A DNA stretch of 64,000 bases. It comes from Juglans regia. Taxonomy: Eukaryota; Streptophyta; Magnoliopsida; Fagales; Juglandaceae. The notes under the pieces were generated by a model, which saw only the letters and a list, made by a program, of their open reading frames with translations, was not told the origin of the DNA and did not search any database. A program made the translations under genes and the position numbers. Below, one piece after another: positions 21,942 through 33,875 of the stretch. How positions within the stretch are numbered: the first letter of the stretch is position 1; each line of letters starts with the position of its first letter. The stretch is from NCBI RefSeq assembly GCF_001411555.2, contig NC_049901.1, positions 33,118,838-33,182,837 of the forward strand, written 5' to 3'.

Positions 21942-24900
21942 ATGGTCATCCCTAAACTTTCAAGAAGACTTGGTGTTTGGATTCTCAGAGAGCTCTCGAG
22001 AGGTATATTAAATGTTTCTAAAGTGAAATCAACAATGTAAAATATCGGAAAGTATAGAAAGAACATGAGTAATTATGACAATTTTATCAGTTCCAGTAAT
22101 TACGAGATATTATTGTTGATTCTGAGTTGTGGATAATTTTTGGCAGCCAAATCTAGCCCCATGAGAGCGGGATATGTACAAAGTCCTTACAGCCAATATT
22201 TGCAACCGCTGGTCAGTGTCTTCTTAAATCTCTAATTTGTGTGCTTTCTCTCTTGGTTTGTAAGGCAGCGTTTATTGCTTTGCTTTTTACTCCCTTTATT
22301 GACCATTGAGAGGATTTAGAATATTCACCAGAGTGTTTGAAAAATAAACTTCATGCAGCTGATTTGATTTTAACTGAATCGGGTTTGCTATTTTTTAACC
22401 CTGTTCTTGCAGTCAGGGATGTTTGATCTTGGATGCTTATGCTGCATGAGGTGTTATTTAATTGAATAAGACAGTTACCTGTAGTATTGAGTAGCTAAAT
22501 TTGATGAGCATCATTTAAAGAAATGCCAGCAAACAATGCAATCTGCTTGTAGATCTGCACTGCAACACCATGGTTTTTGTCCATAAGAGGATTTATGTAT
22601 ATATTCTTGTGTTTATATTACAGTGGTTACTGAAATTTTACTTATGCAGTTCTACATTATAGTCATCATTTGTACGCTGTACTCTTTCCTGTTTGCGTGC
22701 AAGGAATTGGCTCTCCTGAAATTTTTTATATACTACAATGAAACAGCTTTATTGTCTATCATATCAAGATTTGGCTGAGACAATTATTTAGAATGTTTGA
22801 ATTGCTTTGGTAAAGGAGTAACAATACTACTAAGGTACATTGACAGGATATGTGAAGCATTTGGAATATAGTTTGGAAGAGATTCAAGAGTGAATGGTTG
22901 TCTCAAAAGCGCTTCCTGTTTTGATTTTCATTAAGAAAGTACCTGAAACTATTTCAAATGTTTTGAGTCAATTGAAAATTGTACGCAATTAATGAGAATC
23001 AAGCTTAGTTGAGTTGAGATGGACACTTTATACTTGAGAATGATACTTGGGTTTAGTTGGTTGACTTCACATATATTTAATTCCAAGGTTCAGTCAAGAG
23101 GATTTTTATGTGAGAGGGTACGGATGATTGCAAATTTAGGTAAATGAGTAAAATTTCCACTTTCTATCAAATAATGTTGAAACTTAAATTTGGGGATCCT
23201 TTGAAATTGAGATATGTTTGTCTATTCCCATAATTTGAATCATCCATCCGTATTACCATAGTTTTGGGAATACACTTTTTTGAGAAAATTACTCATCAAT
23301 TTATAAGAGAGTATTTTCACTCCGAGTTCTGATCTATTATTTCCTTGTTCTTTTTGAATCTTTTGAATGACAGACAAGAATTAACACATTCCGGGGAGCA
23401 ATATTTCAGAAACATCATCATTTTTCTACCACTATTGTTGACAATGCATCTAAGGAAGGGAGTGAAGAGAAAGGAAAGTAAGTTCTGTTTGTTAAAATGC
23501 ATTGCAAGAATTTCGTATTTATAATTGTTGCGAATTTATATCATGCACCAGCCGCTAGTAATTTAGTGTCATATAACTTTTTTTTAATAGGTAAACAATT
23601 TTATTAATCAATGAATAGGCATAGCCAAGTACAAAGGTATGCCCTAACTATGTAGGCGCAATAGAGACAAGAAAATCATGTAAATCTAGGCCATTAAAGT
23701 CAACAGCAATGGCCCGAGTACAGAGTTCTAATAAAAAAAGCTTTTAGTTCCTCCATCGATCTCTCATTGTCTTCGAACATTCGATCATTGCGCTCCTGCC
23801 ACAGACACCACATGATGCATATAGAGACCATCTTCCATACAATTTTAATCTGCTAAATGCCTCTGAGAGGGGATGGAAAGTAGTAAAAAACTTGAACTTG
23901 GGGCTGGGGACAGTACGTTGGTTCTCTAATGCATTGGAAGAGTGCTTGTCGGTGGAGGGAAAGGGATTCTACACTGCCCATCGGGATGGGGACAAGGGGT
24001 ATATTGCTCAACGATGTATAAACTCTAGGGGAAAATATATGGCGTTGGAGTTTCATCTTCATTCCTGGGGACAGGGACAAAATGGGTTGGAGAAAACTTG
24101 TGCTGGTGCTGAAGGAAGTTGGAAGTATTGGTGGTTCAAGGCGGATGTTACCACCAGCGACGACGTCGCAGAATTCAAATTTCTGCTCGTACAACGACGT
24201 TCTTCAAGGGGGCAGAGAGTTGGTGAGGTCTCGAGACGTGAACTGTGCAGAGAAAGCAGGTCTGTTGAAGTTAGGTCCCGTCACTTCTTTGGGTGGTGCT
24301 CAGTTGCGGGATGGAGGTGGCAGAGATTTTGTAGGGCTGAAAGAGGAATATGTGAAATGGAGATGCAGTTGGGAGATTTAACTTATAGGGTGTGTTGGTT
24401 AAAACGTTGCGTTGAATTAAAAGGGATGGTGGGGTTGGGCCTAGGCCAGGGGTAGGAAGCTATAGCCCAGCCTAGGGAGACAATTGAAATTGTAAGCAAG
24501 GGGAAAACAAAGGCAACGGGCCGTGATGGGCTTTAGCCCAATAAGGCCCAACAGAAAGTCGGATCCTTCTGGAGGAAGACGAGCCCTCGCTCCCTTCGGG
24601 AGGAAGCTGGCCCATCAGGGGGTGGGGTTGAGCCATTGCCGCCGGCGAAGATTCAATCGACCTCGCCAAAGGTCGCAGAGACTCCGATGGATGTCCCGTC
24701 GCCGAAGATTGCAGTACCAGAGCATGGAGGAGGGTTCTCTAATGCCTCTATTGCTCACGAAGGGCCGATAGTTGCACAGACCACCACGACAGAAGGTATC
24801 GGCGCACATAAAACTTCGCCAATGTCAATGGAGACATCTGCGAGCAATGGTAAGGTCGCGAGCACTCCCTTAGAGGAAGGGGAAGTTTCGAAACAATCAG

Positions 24901-27900
24901 GCGAGGCTACTCTGATTACTGTTGTCGAGTCTTTGCCTTCTAATCAGACACAGATAGTCCCGATCGATGTTGAGGAAGCCATGGGTGAGTCAAACGAGAG
25001 GTTTTTGGTGTTGGGAGTGGAGGAAGTGATTCCTGTCTTGGCAGGAGTGGATTCTGTTGATGGAAAGGAGACGGGTACCAGTCAACCGAGTCTTTTTGTG
25101 GATTCTGTGGGCAGTGAGGAGGAGGAGATGGGGAGCCCGCCACCCTTACAAATGCTCCCACCTCAATATTGCACCTCGAGCATCAGATTGGGTATTAAAA
25201 AAAGTAGAGGAGCTTCATGGTTGGGTGGGAATTTCCTGTGATGGGTATGAAGACCAATTTATGGCCATCCTAGTAGCCATGGAAGCTGGTCGATCCCCGG
25301 CAATGAAGTCAACCGTTAAAAAGGAGAGAGAGTTGAAATGGTTGCAATGCTCCATTAACTATGATAATAAGGAGGGAACTTCGGGGAGAGAGAGAGCAAA
25401 AGGGAGGGACGTTTCTTTTGTTAATGAAGCCTAAAATATTGTCCTAGAATGTGAGAGGGATCAATGAAGTGAATAAACAATTATGTATTAGATCCCTTCT
25501 CCGAAGTTGGAAAGTAGACATTGTTTGCCTACAAGAAACTAAACTAGTTGTTATTTCTCTTCGTATCATTAGGAGTTTGTGGGGCTGTTTGCAAGTGAGG
25601 TGGCATTATTTACCGTCTAATGGAGCATCCGGGGGGTATACTAGTTATGTGAGATAAAAGAGTGGTGGAAAATATGGAAGATTTCTTGGGGGATTATGTG
25701 GTGGCATGCTCGTTCAAGAATGTCATGGATGACTATCAGTGGGCTTTTGCAGGTATATATGGGCCTAATCTTGACCGGTCTTGAAGTTTATTATGGGATG
25801 AGTTGGCCGGTATTAGCAGTATATGGGACTTACCCTGGTGTATTGGAGGTGATTTCAGCGTCACTCATTTCCCGAGTGAGAGATCGGGTAGTTCGGGTTT
25901 CAACCCACCCATGGTGGATTTTTCTGACTTCATTGTTGAACAAAATTTACAGGATATTCCTCTTGCAGGTGGTTCCTACACTTGGTCTAGCAACTGATAT
26001 CTTCCATCTTGGTCAAGGATAGACAGATTTCTAATCTCACCGGAATGGGAGGCGCACTTTCTGGATCTTATTTAAAAGAGACTACCTAGGTTGTGTTCAG
26101 ATCACTTTCCCATTCTTTTGAATTGTGGGGGCATTAGAAGAAGTCCAAGGTACTTCAAATTTGAGAACATGTGATTGAAGTCAAAAGGTTTTCTGGACAG
26201 AATAAGACAATGGTGGTCTTCTTACAATTTCCATGGTAATGCTAGCTATAAGATGGCTTGTAAATTAAAGTCTTTGAAAAAGGACTTAAAGTTGTGGAAT
26301 ACACGAGTTCGGTAATGTGAAAAGCCAGAAATCTGTTTTAATGGAGGAGCTTAAGGACTTGGAGGGTGCGGAAGAGGAGAGGATTTTTTCTAAAACCGAG
26401 TGGGCCTGTAAATCCCAAGTTATTGCGGACATTGAATGGCTGTCTCTTTTGGAAGAAATATCATGGCGTTAGAAATCACGAGCTTTATGGTTGAAGGAAA
26501 GGGATAGATGCACCAAGTTCTTTCACCAAGTGGCCAACTCACATAGGCGGAACAATGCTATAGATACTCTGTTGATAGATGGCGTGGCCTCCAACCATAC
26601 CGAGATTTTAGACCACATTGTCAATTTCTATGATAAGTTGTTCTCGGAACAATTTGAGTGGAGGTTGAGACTTGACGGATTGGTGTTTGATGTTCTTGAT
26701 CCGCAGGTTGCGGAACGACTCGAAAGGCCTTTTGAGGAGGTGGAGGTCAAGTCGGTGATCAAGGGTATGGCGGGTGATAAAGCTCCAGGGCCCGATGGCT
26801 TCTCTATGGCTTTTTTTCAGACTTGTTGGGATGTGCTTAAAGATGATATCATGGAAGTTTTCCATGAATTTCATGGAAGCGGGAGGTTTGAAAAAAGTCT
26901 TTATGCTACTTTCTTAACACTCATTCCCAAAAAGCCCGGTTGTAGAAGTGAAAGATTTTCGTCCCATAAGTTTGGTGGGTGGTCTATACAAAATTTTATT
27001 CAAAGTATTGGCGAACAGATTGAGTAAGGTGATGGAAAGCTTCATTTCGAAACCTCAAAATGCATTTATTCAAGGTAGGCAAATCCTTGACTCGGTACTT
27101 ATAGCCAACGAATGTCTAGAGAGTTGTATTAAATCGGGAGAGTCTGGACTCCTTTGTAAGTTAGACATGTAGAAAGATTACGATCACGTCAATTGGAGTT
27201 TCTTAATTTATATGTTGGAGAGATGCGGCTTTGGCTCTAAATGGTGTTCCTGGATCCTTCATTGTATTTCTACTGCCTGTTTCTCTATATTGGCGAATGG
27301 TATGTCCAAAGGTTTTTTCAAAAGCTCCTGTGGTTTGCGACAAGGAGACCTTTCTCCTCTTCTCTTTGATTTTGTGATGGAAGCTTTCAGCAAGATGATT
27401 TTAGGGGTGGTAGAGGGAGGGTTCATATCAGGATTCCCAGTGGGAGGGGTAAGTTCAGGTTCGCTTAACATTTCACACCTATTGTTTGCTGACGACACAC
27501 TTATCTTTTGTGAGGCCAGACATGAGCAAATTCGAGCTTTGAGAGCTCTTTTATTATGCTTTGAAGCCGTGTCAGGCTTGAAGGTGAATTTGACTAAAGC
27601 AGAGATAGTGTCAATGGGACATGTACCCAATGTGGAGAGTCTGGCATCCATCTTGGAGTGCAAGATAACTCATTTGCCCATGAAATATCTCGGTCTTCCG
27701 TTGGGGGTGGCGTTCAAATCGAAATCTATATGGGATGATGTAATAGAAAAAATGGAGAGGAAACTAGCTGGTTAGAAGAGGATGTAATTATTCAAAGGGG
27801 GCCCGTAACTCTCATAAAAAGCACTATTTCTAACTTACCAACATATTTCCTTTCATTATTTTCGCTCCCTGCTAAGGTGGCTCATCGTATGGAGAAATTC

Positions 27901-30900
27901 AATGGAATTTCCTTTGGGGAGGGATCAAGGAAGAGTTTAAATTTCACTTGGTGAAATGGACCACAATTTGCTCCCCCATCAAGGAAGGAGGCTTGGGAAT
28001 ACAGAATTTGAGATCTTTCAACCAAGCCTTGCTTGACAAATGGTTATGGAGATATCACCAAGAACGGGAGGCCTTGTGGCGAACCGTCATTGCTTTGAAC
28101 CACTGGGAATCATGGGGAGGGTGGTGTTCTAATGAGGTGAGTGGACCTCATGGAGTAGGGCTTTGGAAACATATTAGAAGAGGGTGGGACATCTATGTAG
28201 CACATACTTGCTTCAAAGTCGGCAACGGAGTTAAGGTAAAATTTTGGCATGACTTATGGTGTGGTGATCGGGCACTCAAGGATGTTTATTCACAAGTTTA
28301 TAGCATAGCAAGAAGGAAATAAGCATCTATTGCAGATCTAATTATCTTTTCCAATGGCTCTTCCCAATGGAACCTCACGTTCCATAGAGATGCACAAGAT
28401 TGGGAGATGGATGACATTTCGGCCTTTTTTGATCTTGTGTACTCCACTCGTGTGTTGGGGGATGGTGAAGACAAGATATATTGGCGTCCCTTTAAGAAGG
28501 GAGTGTTTATGGCCCATTCTTTCTATTATTCCTTAAACATGCACAACTCAGTCCCGTTCCCATGGAAGAGTATTTGGAAGACAAAGGCACCTCTAAAGAC
28601 AGCTTTTTTTGTATGGACAGCCTCTTTGGGAAAGATTCTTGCAATAGACAATCTAAGGAAACGTGACATTATAGCTATAAATTGGTGTTACATGTGTAAG
28701 AAGAGCGATGAGTCCGTTGACCATCTTTTACTACATTGTGAGATTGCCATGACCTTATGGAGCGAAGTCTTAACACGGTTGGGGTTAGCGTGGGTAATGC
28801 CAGAAAGGGTATGTGATTTTTTAGCCTCTTGGAGAGGTATTAGGGGCAATTCTGTATCCATATGGAAGATGTTATCTATTTGTCTATGGTGGTGCATTTG
28901 GAGAGAGCGGAATGCAAGATGTTTTGAAGATCAAGAGAGATCAATGGAAGAGCTTAGAATTTTGTTTTTCAATACTTTACTACATTGGTTAATTGTAATT
29001 GATTTTCAGGACAGGTCTTTTCATGATTTCCTTGTATCCCTAAGCTAAGACATAAACTTGCTCATGTATATGCCCTATATACTTGGGTAGGCTTCGTCTC
29101 TCTTTTGATCAATAAAAATTTGTTTACCGATAAAAAAAAAAGATTTGTCCAACTAGCCAGAACTGCCACCACTGTCGCGGGCATAACCCAAACCAAGTCC
29201 AGTCTGTTGAACACCTAATTCCATAACACTCTAACTGTCTCACAATGTGGTAGGAGATGGTCCACAGACTCGCCCCCATTGCTGCACATGCAGCACCAAT
29301 CTGCGATGATCGCCTTGCGTTTCCTCAAATTATTAGTTGTGAGGATCTTACCCAAGGAAGCTGTCCACACGAAGAAAGCTGCTTTGGGAGGCGCCTTATC
29401 TCTCCAAAGTCTTCTCCACGGAAACTGAATATTCGGCTCTTGAGTTCGAGACTTGTAGAAAGAGCGAACCAAGAATGAACCTTTACCTGCGGGTATCCAT
29501 CGCAACATATCTTCTCGCTGGTTGCTTGGTTTTATGGAGTACAAAAGGCTGAAAAAGTATTCAAAGCTGCTCATTTCCCAATCTTGTGCCGCCCTACTAA
29601 AATTGTTATTCCATTGGATTTGCTCCCCCGATATCACCATGACTTCAGCCACTGAAACTTCTTTGGCACTTGCAACCCGGAAAAGTGAAGGAAACAAATC
29701 ATTTAAAACACTATTACCACACCAAATATCACTCCAGAATTTAATCCTAGAACCCTCACCCAAAAGAAATCTTGTGTGTCGAGTAAAGACCCCCCATCCT
29801 CTTCTTATGTGTTTCCACAATCTCGCTCCATAAGCCTCTCTCACTTCTTTAGTACACCAGCCCCCCCATAAGCCTCCATATTTGCTCTCAATCACCAACT
29901 TCCATGCGGCTTCCGATTCTTTATTGTATATCCACAACCATTTTCCAAGCTCTCGTGGAGGTATGGTTTTGGAGAGAAATGGTATTTGTAGATCAAGCAT
30001 TGCATTTCGATGGCACGATTTTCTATTTTGGTGAATGGTTCCCCGGTTGGATTTTTTAATAGCTCTCGCAATTTAAGACAAGTAGATCTACTATCTCCCT
30101 TTCTTTTTGTTCTTGTTATGGATGCATTGAGTATAATGATTGAAGTGGTGGTAGAAGGAAGGTTCTTGTCGGGTTTTGAGGTGGGAAATGATGATCGGAA
30201 TAGCATTAAATTATCTCATGCACATCGTTGCAAAAAAAAAAAAAATTCCTTTTGACCTCTTATAATCCTTGTGTGCCTAAGTTCCGCTCTGGTTCTACGT
30301 TCTTTGGCCACTAGGAGAACTGCTTCTCATGTTGGATGTAAAACATCCTGGTGGACTACAAAATCTCAGATGCTTACATATCCACCCCTCTAGATCTGAT
30401 ACAATTGCATCCTCTATGGCCATATATTAAAACCTTTCATGACCATACTTTCTTTATTTCATTTCATAACTTCCATAACATGAACCTTTTCAACCCCTAG
30501 GGATTGGTTCAAGTGGTAAAGGCTTTGGTCTTGGTGGTATGCTCCCTCCTAGGTCTAAGGTTTGAATCCCACTAGGTGCAAGCAATCTCTAAGGACCATC
30601 GGACTGGGAGATTTTCCCCTTGATTGCCCGAGGTGCACTTGCGGACTCTTTGCTGAGGGCCTATGCATCCCTGGGATTAGTCAAGACGCTGTTATAGCAC
30701 ATGCATCACATTAAATCATTTTGCAAAGTTCACTTTCATAAAATATCATATAACAGATGCATAAAAAGAGGTTTTGATGAAAGGCTAGTACCGTAGCATA
30801 ACTTTTTTAAGTAAAATAGTACCGTAACATAACTTGGAAGTTTATTTTTGAAAATGTACATTTTAACTTTGGAAAAAAAATACATGATCGCTTACTTTGC

Positions 30901-33112
30901 TTCCTTGACAACTCGAATAATCGTATCCATGGTCATCACTGCTATTCATTGCATACATGTTTCCAATGTTTGAAACTTTCTATACATGCTTTTATGCTTG
31001 GGTCAAATCTGGATCATTGCTTAGTACTTATGTTTTCTGTGGAGTAACAATTATTTTCATGGATGATCACAATATCACTCATGTTATTGACTTGCTTAGC
31101 ATATAGAGGATGCTATAGCCTATCCATTTGAGCATTTTCCTAAAGCAGGTTGTACACAAATAAATTCCTATACAACGATAGAGCGGTTCATGAAAAAAAA
31201 GAGCCTCACGATTTTGGAGTTCAAGGATACTACAATGCTCCTCATACATAATTGTATGTCTATCATTTTCGTATTACAATATCAATCAACAGAGAAAAAA
31301 AATAAAGAAAATGATCCAAGATTTGTGAAGAAATTTAAAATGATCAGGTTTGAAGATATCAGTGGCTCTAACCATAAGTGACAAATTGAAAATGAAAGGA
31401 TGAAAATAAAAAATAAAGGAAAAAAAAAAACAGACCTACAAAAAATATTAAGAAAAAGTATACCTTATGTCATCCATATCACAAAATTACTTTCTAAATT
31501 AAAGAGACCCTAGTTTCCACATATAGGGGAACTCTCACAAGGGAGGAGGGATAGAGACTCTCTCAGGCTCTCCTAAACTTCTCTTGGTTTCATCCACTGG
31601 TGTGGTCATTCAGGTCATCTGTCACTTGCTATTAATTAAAACAAAACTTTTTAAACGTGCAGAAAAGACCACTCCTTTATCTTCCAATAAAGGTGAGATC
31701 TCTTTTCTGTCTATATTGACCTTATTAATATGAACATCTTCAACACATAATCTTTTAAAGTTTCAAATCATATGACCTTTGAATTTTTAAATAGACCTGT
31801 AATTGGTCTTATTCCGGTGATTACTTAATAAGAAGACAGTCTCCTTCAAGGGATGGAATGAACCACCTATTTGTATTAGTGGGCGCAATACCAGATGTTA
31901 TAAAAGATTTTCTATAGTCTGAACAAACTATATGTTTTTCAAATTCCATTGGGTGCATTGCCTCCATTGGCCACAATGGAGCCCAAATATGCAACTGTAC
32001 AAGTAGCCAATATGAGTGCACAATCTCTATATTTATGGATTTGTATTGTTGTCTCTAGTGGCTAACTACATACATTGTTCATATTATGCTGTCAGTCATT
32101 ATGAAGATGCACATTCTAATTGTTAGTGTACACTATCTATGAAGAGATTGCATTCACCATCCTAGGAGATGTCATTGCTCTACCTTTACTGCATTCCCGA
32201 TTTGTATTTCCTCATTACAAGTTGCTTTATTTTGTAGGATATCTGTCACATTTGTTGACAAGGATGGAGAGGAAAAGCAAATAAAGGTCCCCATTGGAAT
32301 GTCTATGCTACAAGCTGCTCATGAAAACGATATAGAACTTGAAGGTAAGGATTCTGATGCTTATAAAAGAACTTGGCATTTTGGACACATTACTGAAACT
32401 CTAGATGGGCATTCTGATAAATATACTTTTGAGTACTGCCCTTGCAACTGTATCGCGGGCCTCCCTCCCTCTTCTACCACCCATCCCCAACTTCACTTAT
32501 TTCAGTTTGACAAAACTGATGGATGAGTTATTTTCTTGGCGACAGATTTGTGTTTCTTTGATCCTCTTTACAAAATCTAATGTTCTGCTTTCCTCGTCAT
32601 AACAGGAGCATGTGAAGGTTCACTTGCCTGTTCAACGTGTCACGTGATTGTTATGGTATGGTTTTGGCTACATGTACCAAAGCAAATGTAGTTTTGGAGT
32701 TTCATCAGTGTTTAGTTCTACATTTTATTGAGCTGAAATTTGAGGGGCTAACTATTGAATCTTATGTTAGGACATGGAGCAATACAATAAGTTAGAAGAC
32801 CCTACAGATGAGGAAAATGACATGTTGGATCTTGCCTTTGGGCTTACAGAAACGTTGGTTCCTTTTGCACAAAGGATTTTTATTTCGTCCAATCCGGATT
32901 ATATATATATGTTGCATTGCTTTGTTTTTCCTTTGGTCCTTCTTTTGGTCTGGGGGGCGAACTAAGATTTATTTCTATGTTTTGGATTTTTTTTCAGGTC
33001 TCGTTTGGGTTGTCAAGTGATTGCAAAACCTGAACTTGATGGAATTCGATTGGCGATTCCAGCTGCCACACGAAACTTTGCAGTAGATGGTTTTGTTCCA
33101 AAACCACACTAG
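21942..33112 (+). CDS. MFDX: Mitochondrial [2Fe-2S] ferredoxin (adrenodoxin type), 7 coding exons
   Basis: CDS exons: 21942-22002, 22147-22211, 23374-23477, 32238-32344, 32606-32655, 32771-32853, 32998-33112. All junctions are GT-AG and phases close, giving 194 aa. The N-terminus ([20 protein letters not shown]) is Arg-rich without acids, as for a mitochondrial presequence. The ferredoxin domain starts at about residue 78 ([12 protein letters not shown]). Cluster ligands are C115, C121, C124 ([11 protein letters not shown]) and C162 (RLGCQVI). The acidic partner-binding helix is [17 protein letters not shown]. The C-terminus is VDGFVPKPH. Length and ends match Arabidopsis mitochondrial ferredoxins. 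The family passes electrons from adrenodoxin reductase in the matrix to Fe-S cluster assembly and biotin synthase. Intron 3 (23478-32237, 8760 bp) is packed with LINEs. The CDS looks intact; the leader is interrupted by an LTR element. Confidence 0.92.
22212..23373 (+). other. Ferredoxin intron 2
   Basis: 1162 bp intron, T-rich, with no inserted element that I recognise. Confidence 0.8.
23572..23862 (-). mobile_element. LINE (minus strand) 3' end, separated from the rest by a younger LINE
   Basis: The plus strand shows poly(T) at 23579-23587. Reading on the minus strand gives [20 protein letters not shown] and [11 protein letters not shown], the last part of LINE ORF2. This continues the minus-strand LINE at 29150-29956, which stops at ...VVAVLASW; the alignment resumes here with RGI. 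The + LINE at 23863-29142 lies exactly between the two parts. Confidence 0.8.
23863..29142 (+). mobile_element. Near full-length LINE, ORFs broken, in ferredoxin intron 3
   Basis: An ORF1-like region lies at 23890-25430 (several overlapping frames, including RGRYMALE-like and Pro/Val/Glu-rich parts). The endonuclease starts at about 25440 ([31 protein letters not shown]). RT runs from about 26490 to 27770 ([73 protein letters not shown]). The zf-RVT region lies at 28570-28760 ([19 protein letters not shown]). ORF2 ends at 29048. A 3' UTR with AATAAA near 29111 and poly(A) at 29133-29142 follow. At least a dozen stops and frameshifts make it inactive. No RNase H domain is seen after the zinc region, unlike the LINEs at 2 kb and 34 kb, so this is a different LINE lineage. 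Confidence 0.9.
29150..29956 (-). pseudogene. LINE ORF2 C-terminal half, minus strand
   Basis: A 261-codon frame reads [59 protein letters not shown] and [19 protein letters not shown]. It is the same lineage as the LINE at 23863-29142. It runs on past a stop at 29215 to ...VLASW at 29150, where the younger LINE interrupts it. Confidence 0.85.
29957..30222 (+). pseudogene. Inverted 5' segment of the minus-strand LINE
   Basis: The plus strand reads [27 protein letters not shown] and [20 protein letters not shown], i.e. the RT region. It sits head to head with the minus-strand C-terminal half at 29956. The two belong to the same LINE but in opposite orientation, the pattern left by twin priming. 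Confidence 0.75.
30494..30700 (+). mobile_element. tRNA-derived SINE, copy 1 (3' truncated)
   Basis: The head has a Pol III A box (TGGTTCAAGTGG) and a B box (GGTTTGAATCC). A shared body follows (GACTGGGAGATTTTCCCCTT, CCCGAGGTGCACTTGCGGA, CTTTGCTGAGGGCCTATGCA). It lacks the ACACCCGGTGCCAATAAA tail seen in copy 2 at 50159. It lies in ferredoxin intron 3. Confidence 0.85.
30701..32237 (+). other. Remainder of ferredoxin intron 3
   Basis: AT-rich intron sequence with no recognised element. Small open frames at 31190 and 31821 have no domains. It ends TTTTGTAG at 32237. Confidence 0.7.
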
Positions 33113-33397
33113 ATAAAGGATGCAATCATCCCAGTTTTGTAGCTCTGATTTTCTTCAATTCATTATTGTTTATAATGATGCTGAGTTAACCTGGGTGACG
33201 ATAAATCCATAGGTGACATGCTTAAGTTGCTGAGTTTTAAGCTGTTTGACAATAATTTTGCACATCACATGTTGTCAAAGAAAAAGGCTACTCTTTGTAA
33301 CAAAGATTTTGTTCTTAGTCGTTATGATATTGTTCTTCCCTGGTGCAGGCCACCATTTCAATGAACTTTTCTTTTTTTTTTTTCGTTCAATTGAGTT

Positions 33398-33600
33398 AGG
33401 CCCGTTTAGATACATAAATACTTTCAACCCATCTTATTTCATTTCATCTCATTATTATCTAAATTTTTATACACAATATAATAAACAATTCAACATTTTT
33501 AAATCTTAAAACAATAATAATATTAAAAAATAATATTATAATAATATTTTATTCAATTCATCTAAAATCATTTCATCTCACTATCCAAACAAACTAACTC
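33398..33600. mobile_element. MITE downstream of the ferredoxin gene
   Basis: The left end is AGGCCCGTTTAGATACA and the right end is TCATCTCACTATCCAAAC. The core is AATAATATT-rich. It belongs to the same family as the copy ending at 11597. Confidence 0.65.
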
Positions 33601-33857
33601 TTAATTTCTTTCGAAAGTCTTTCATTTAATCTCTCACGAATATTATTGCATATAATTGGTGTGGCACAATATGACCTATAATTTTAATCATCGATCGGCC
33701 TCTAAAAGCGTCGTCCATAATTTGAGCTGGGCACATCATTTCCAGCTCGCCACTTATTCGGTGTACTCATTGAGATTTTGATATTCTAAAGTTTTTATCC
33801 GAACTCAACATACATGATCAATGCTATGTTATTACGACGACTCACTTCGCTGCTAAT

Positions 33858-33875
33858 AACTTTAGTATTATTATC
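33858..33875. repeat. Left target-site duplication of LINE
   Basis: AACTTTAGTATTATTATC, identical to 36386-36403. Confidence 0.9.

Noticed and set aside
23892..24455. 187-codon + ORF as a host gene
   Set aside because: Position just upstream of the LINE endonuclease and the [23 protein letters not shown] text fit LINE ORF1.
29150..29170. Target duplication for the + LINE at 23863-29142
   Set aside because: Sequence after the poly(A) does not match sequence before 23863. The insertion may have come with a small deletion, so no duplication is claimed.
30494..30570. tRNA-like sequence with A and B boxes
   Set aside because: The B box is degenerate, the body continues into a conserved non-tRNA part, and a second copy exists at 50159. 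It is a SINE, not a tRNA gene.
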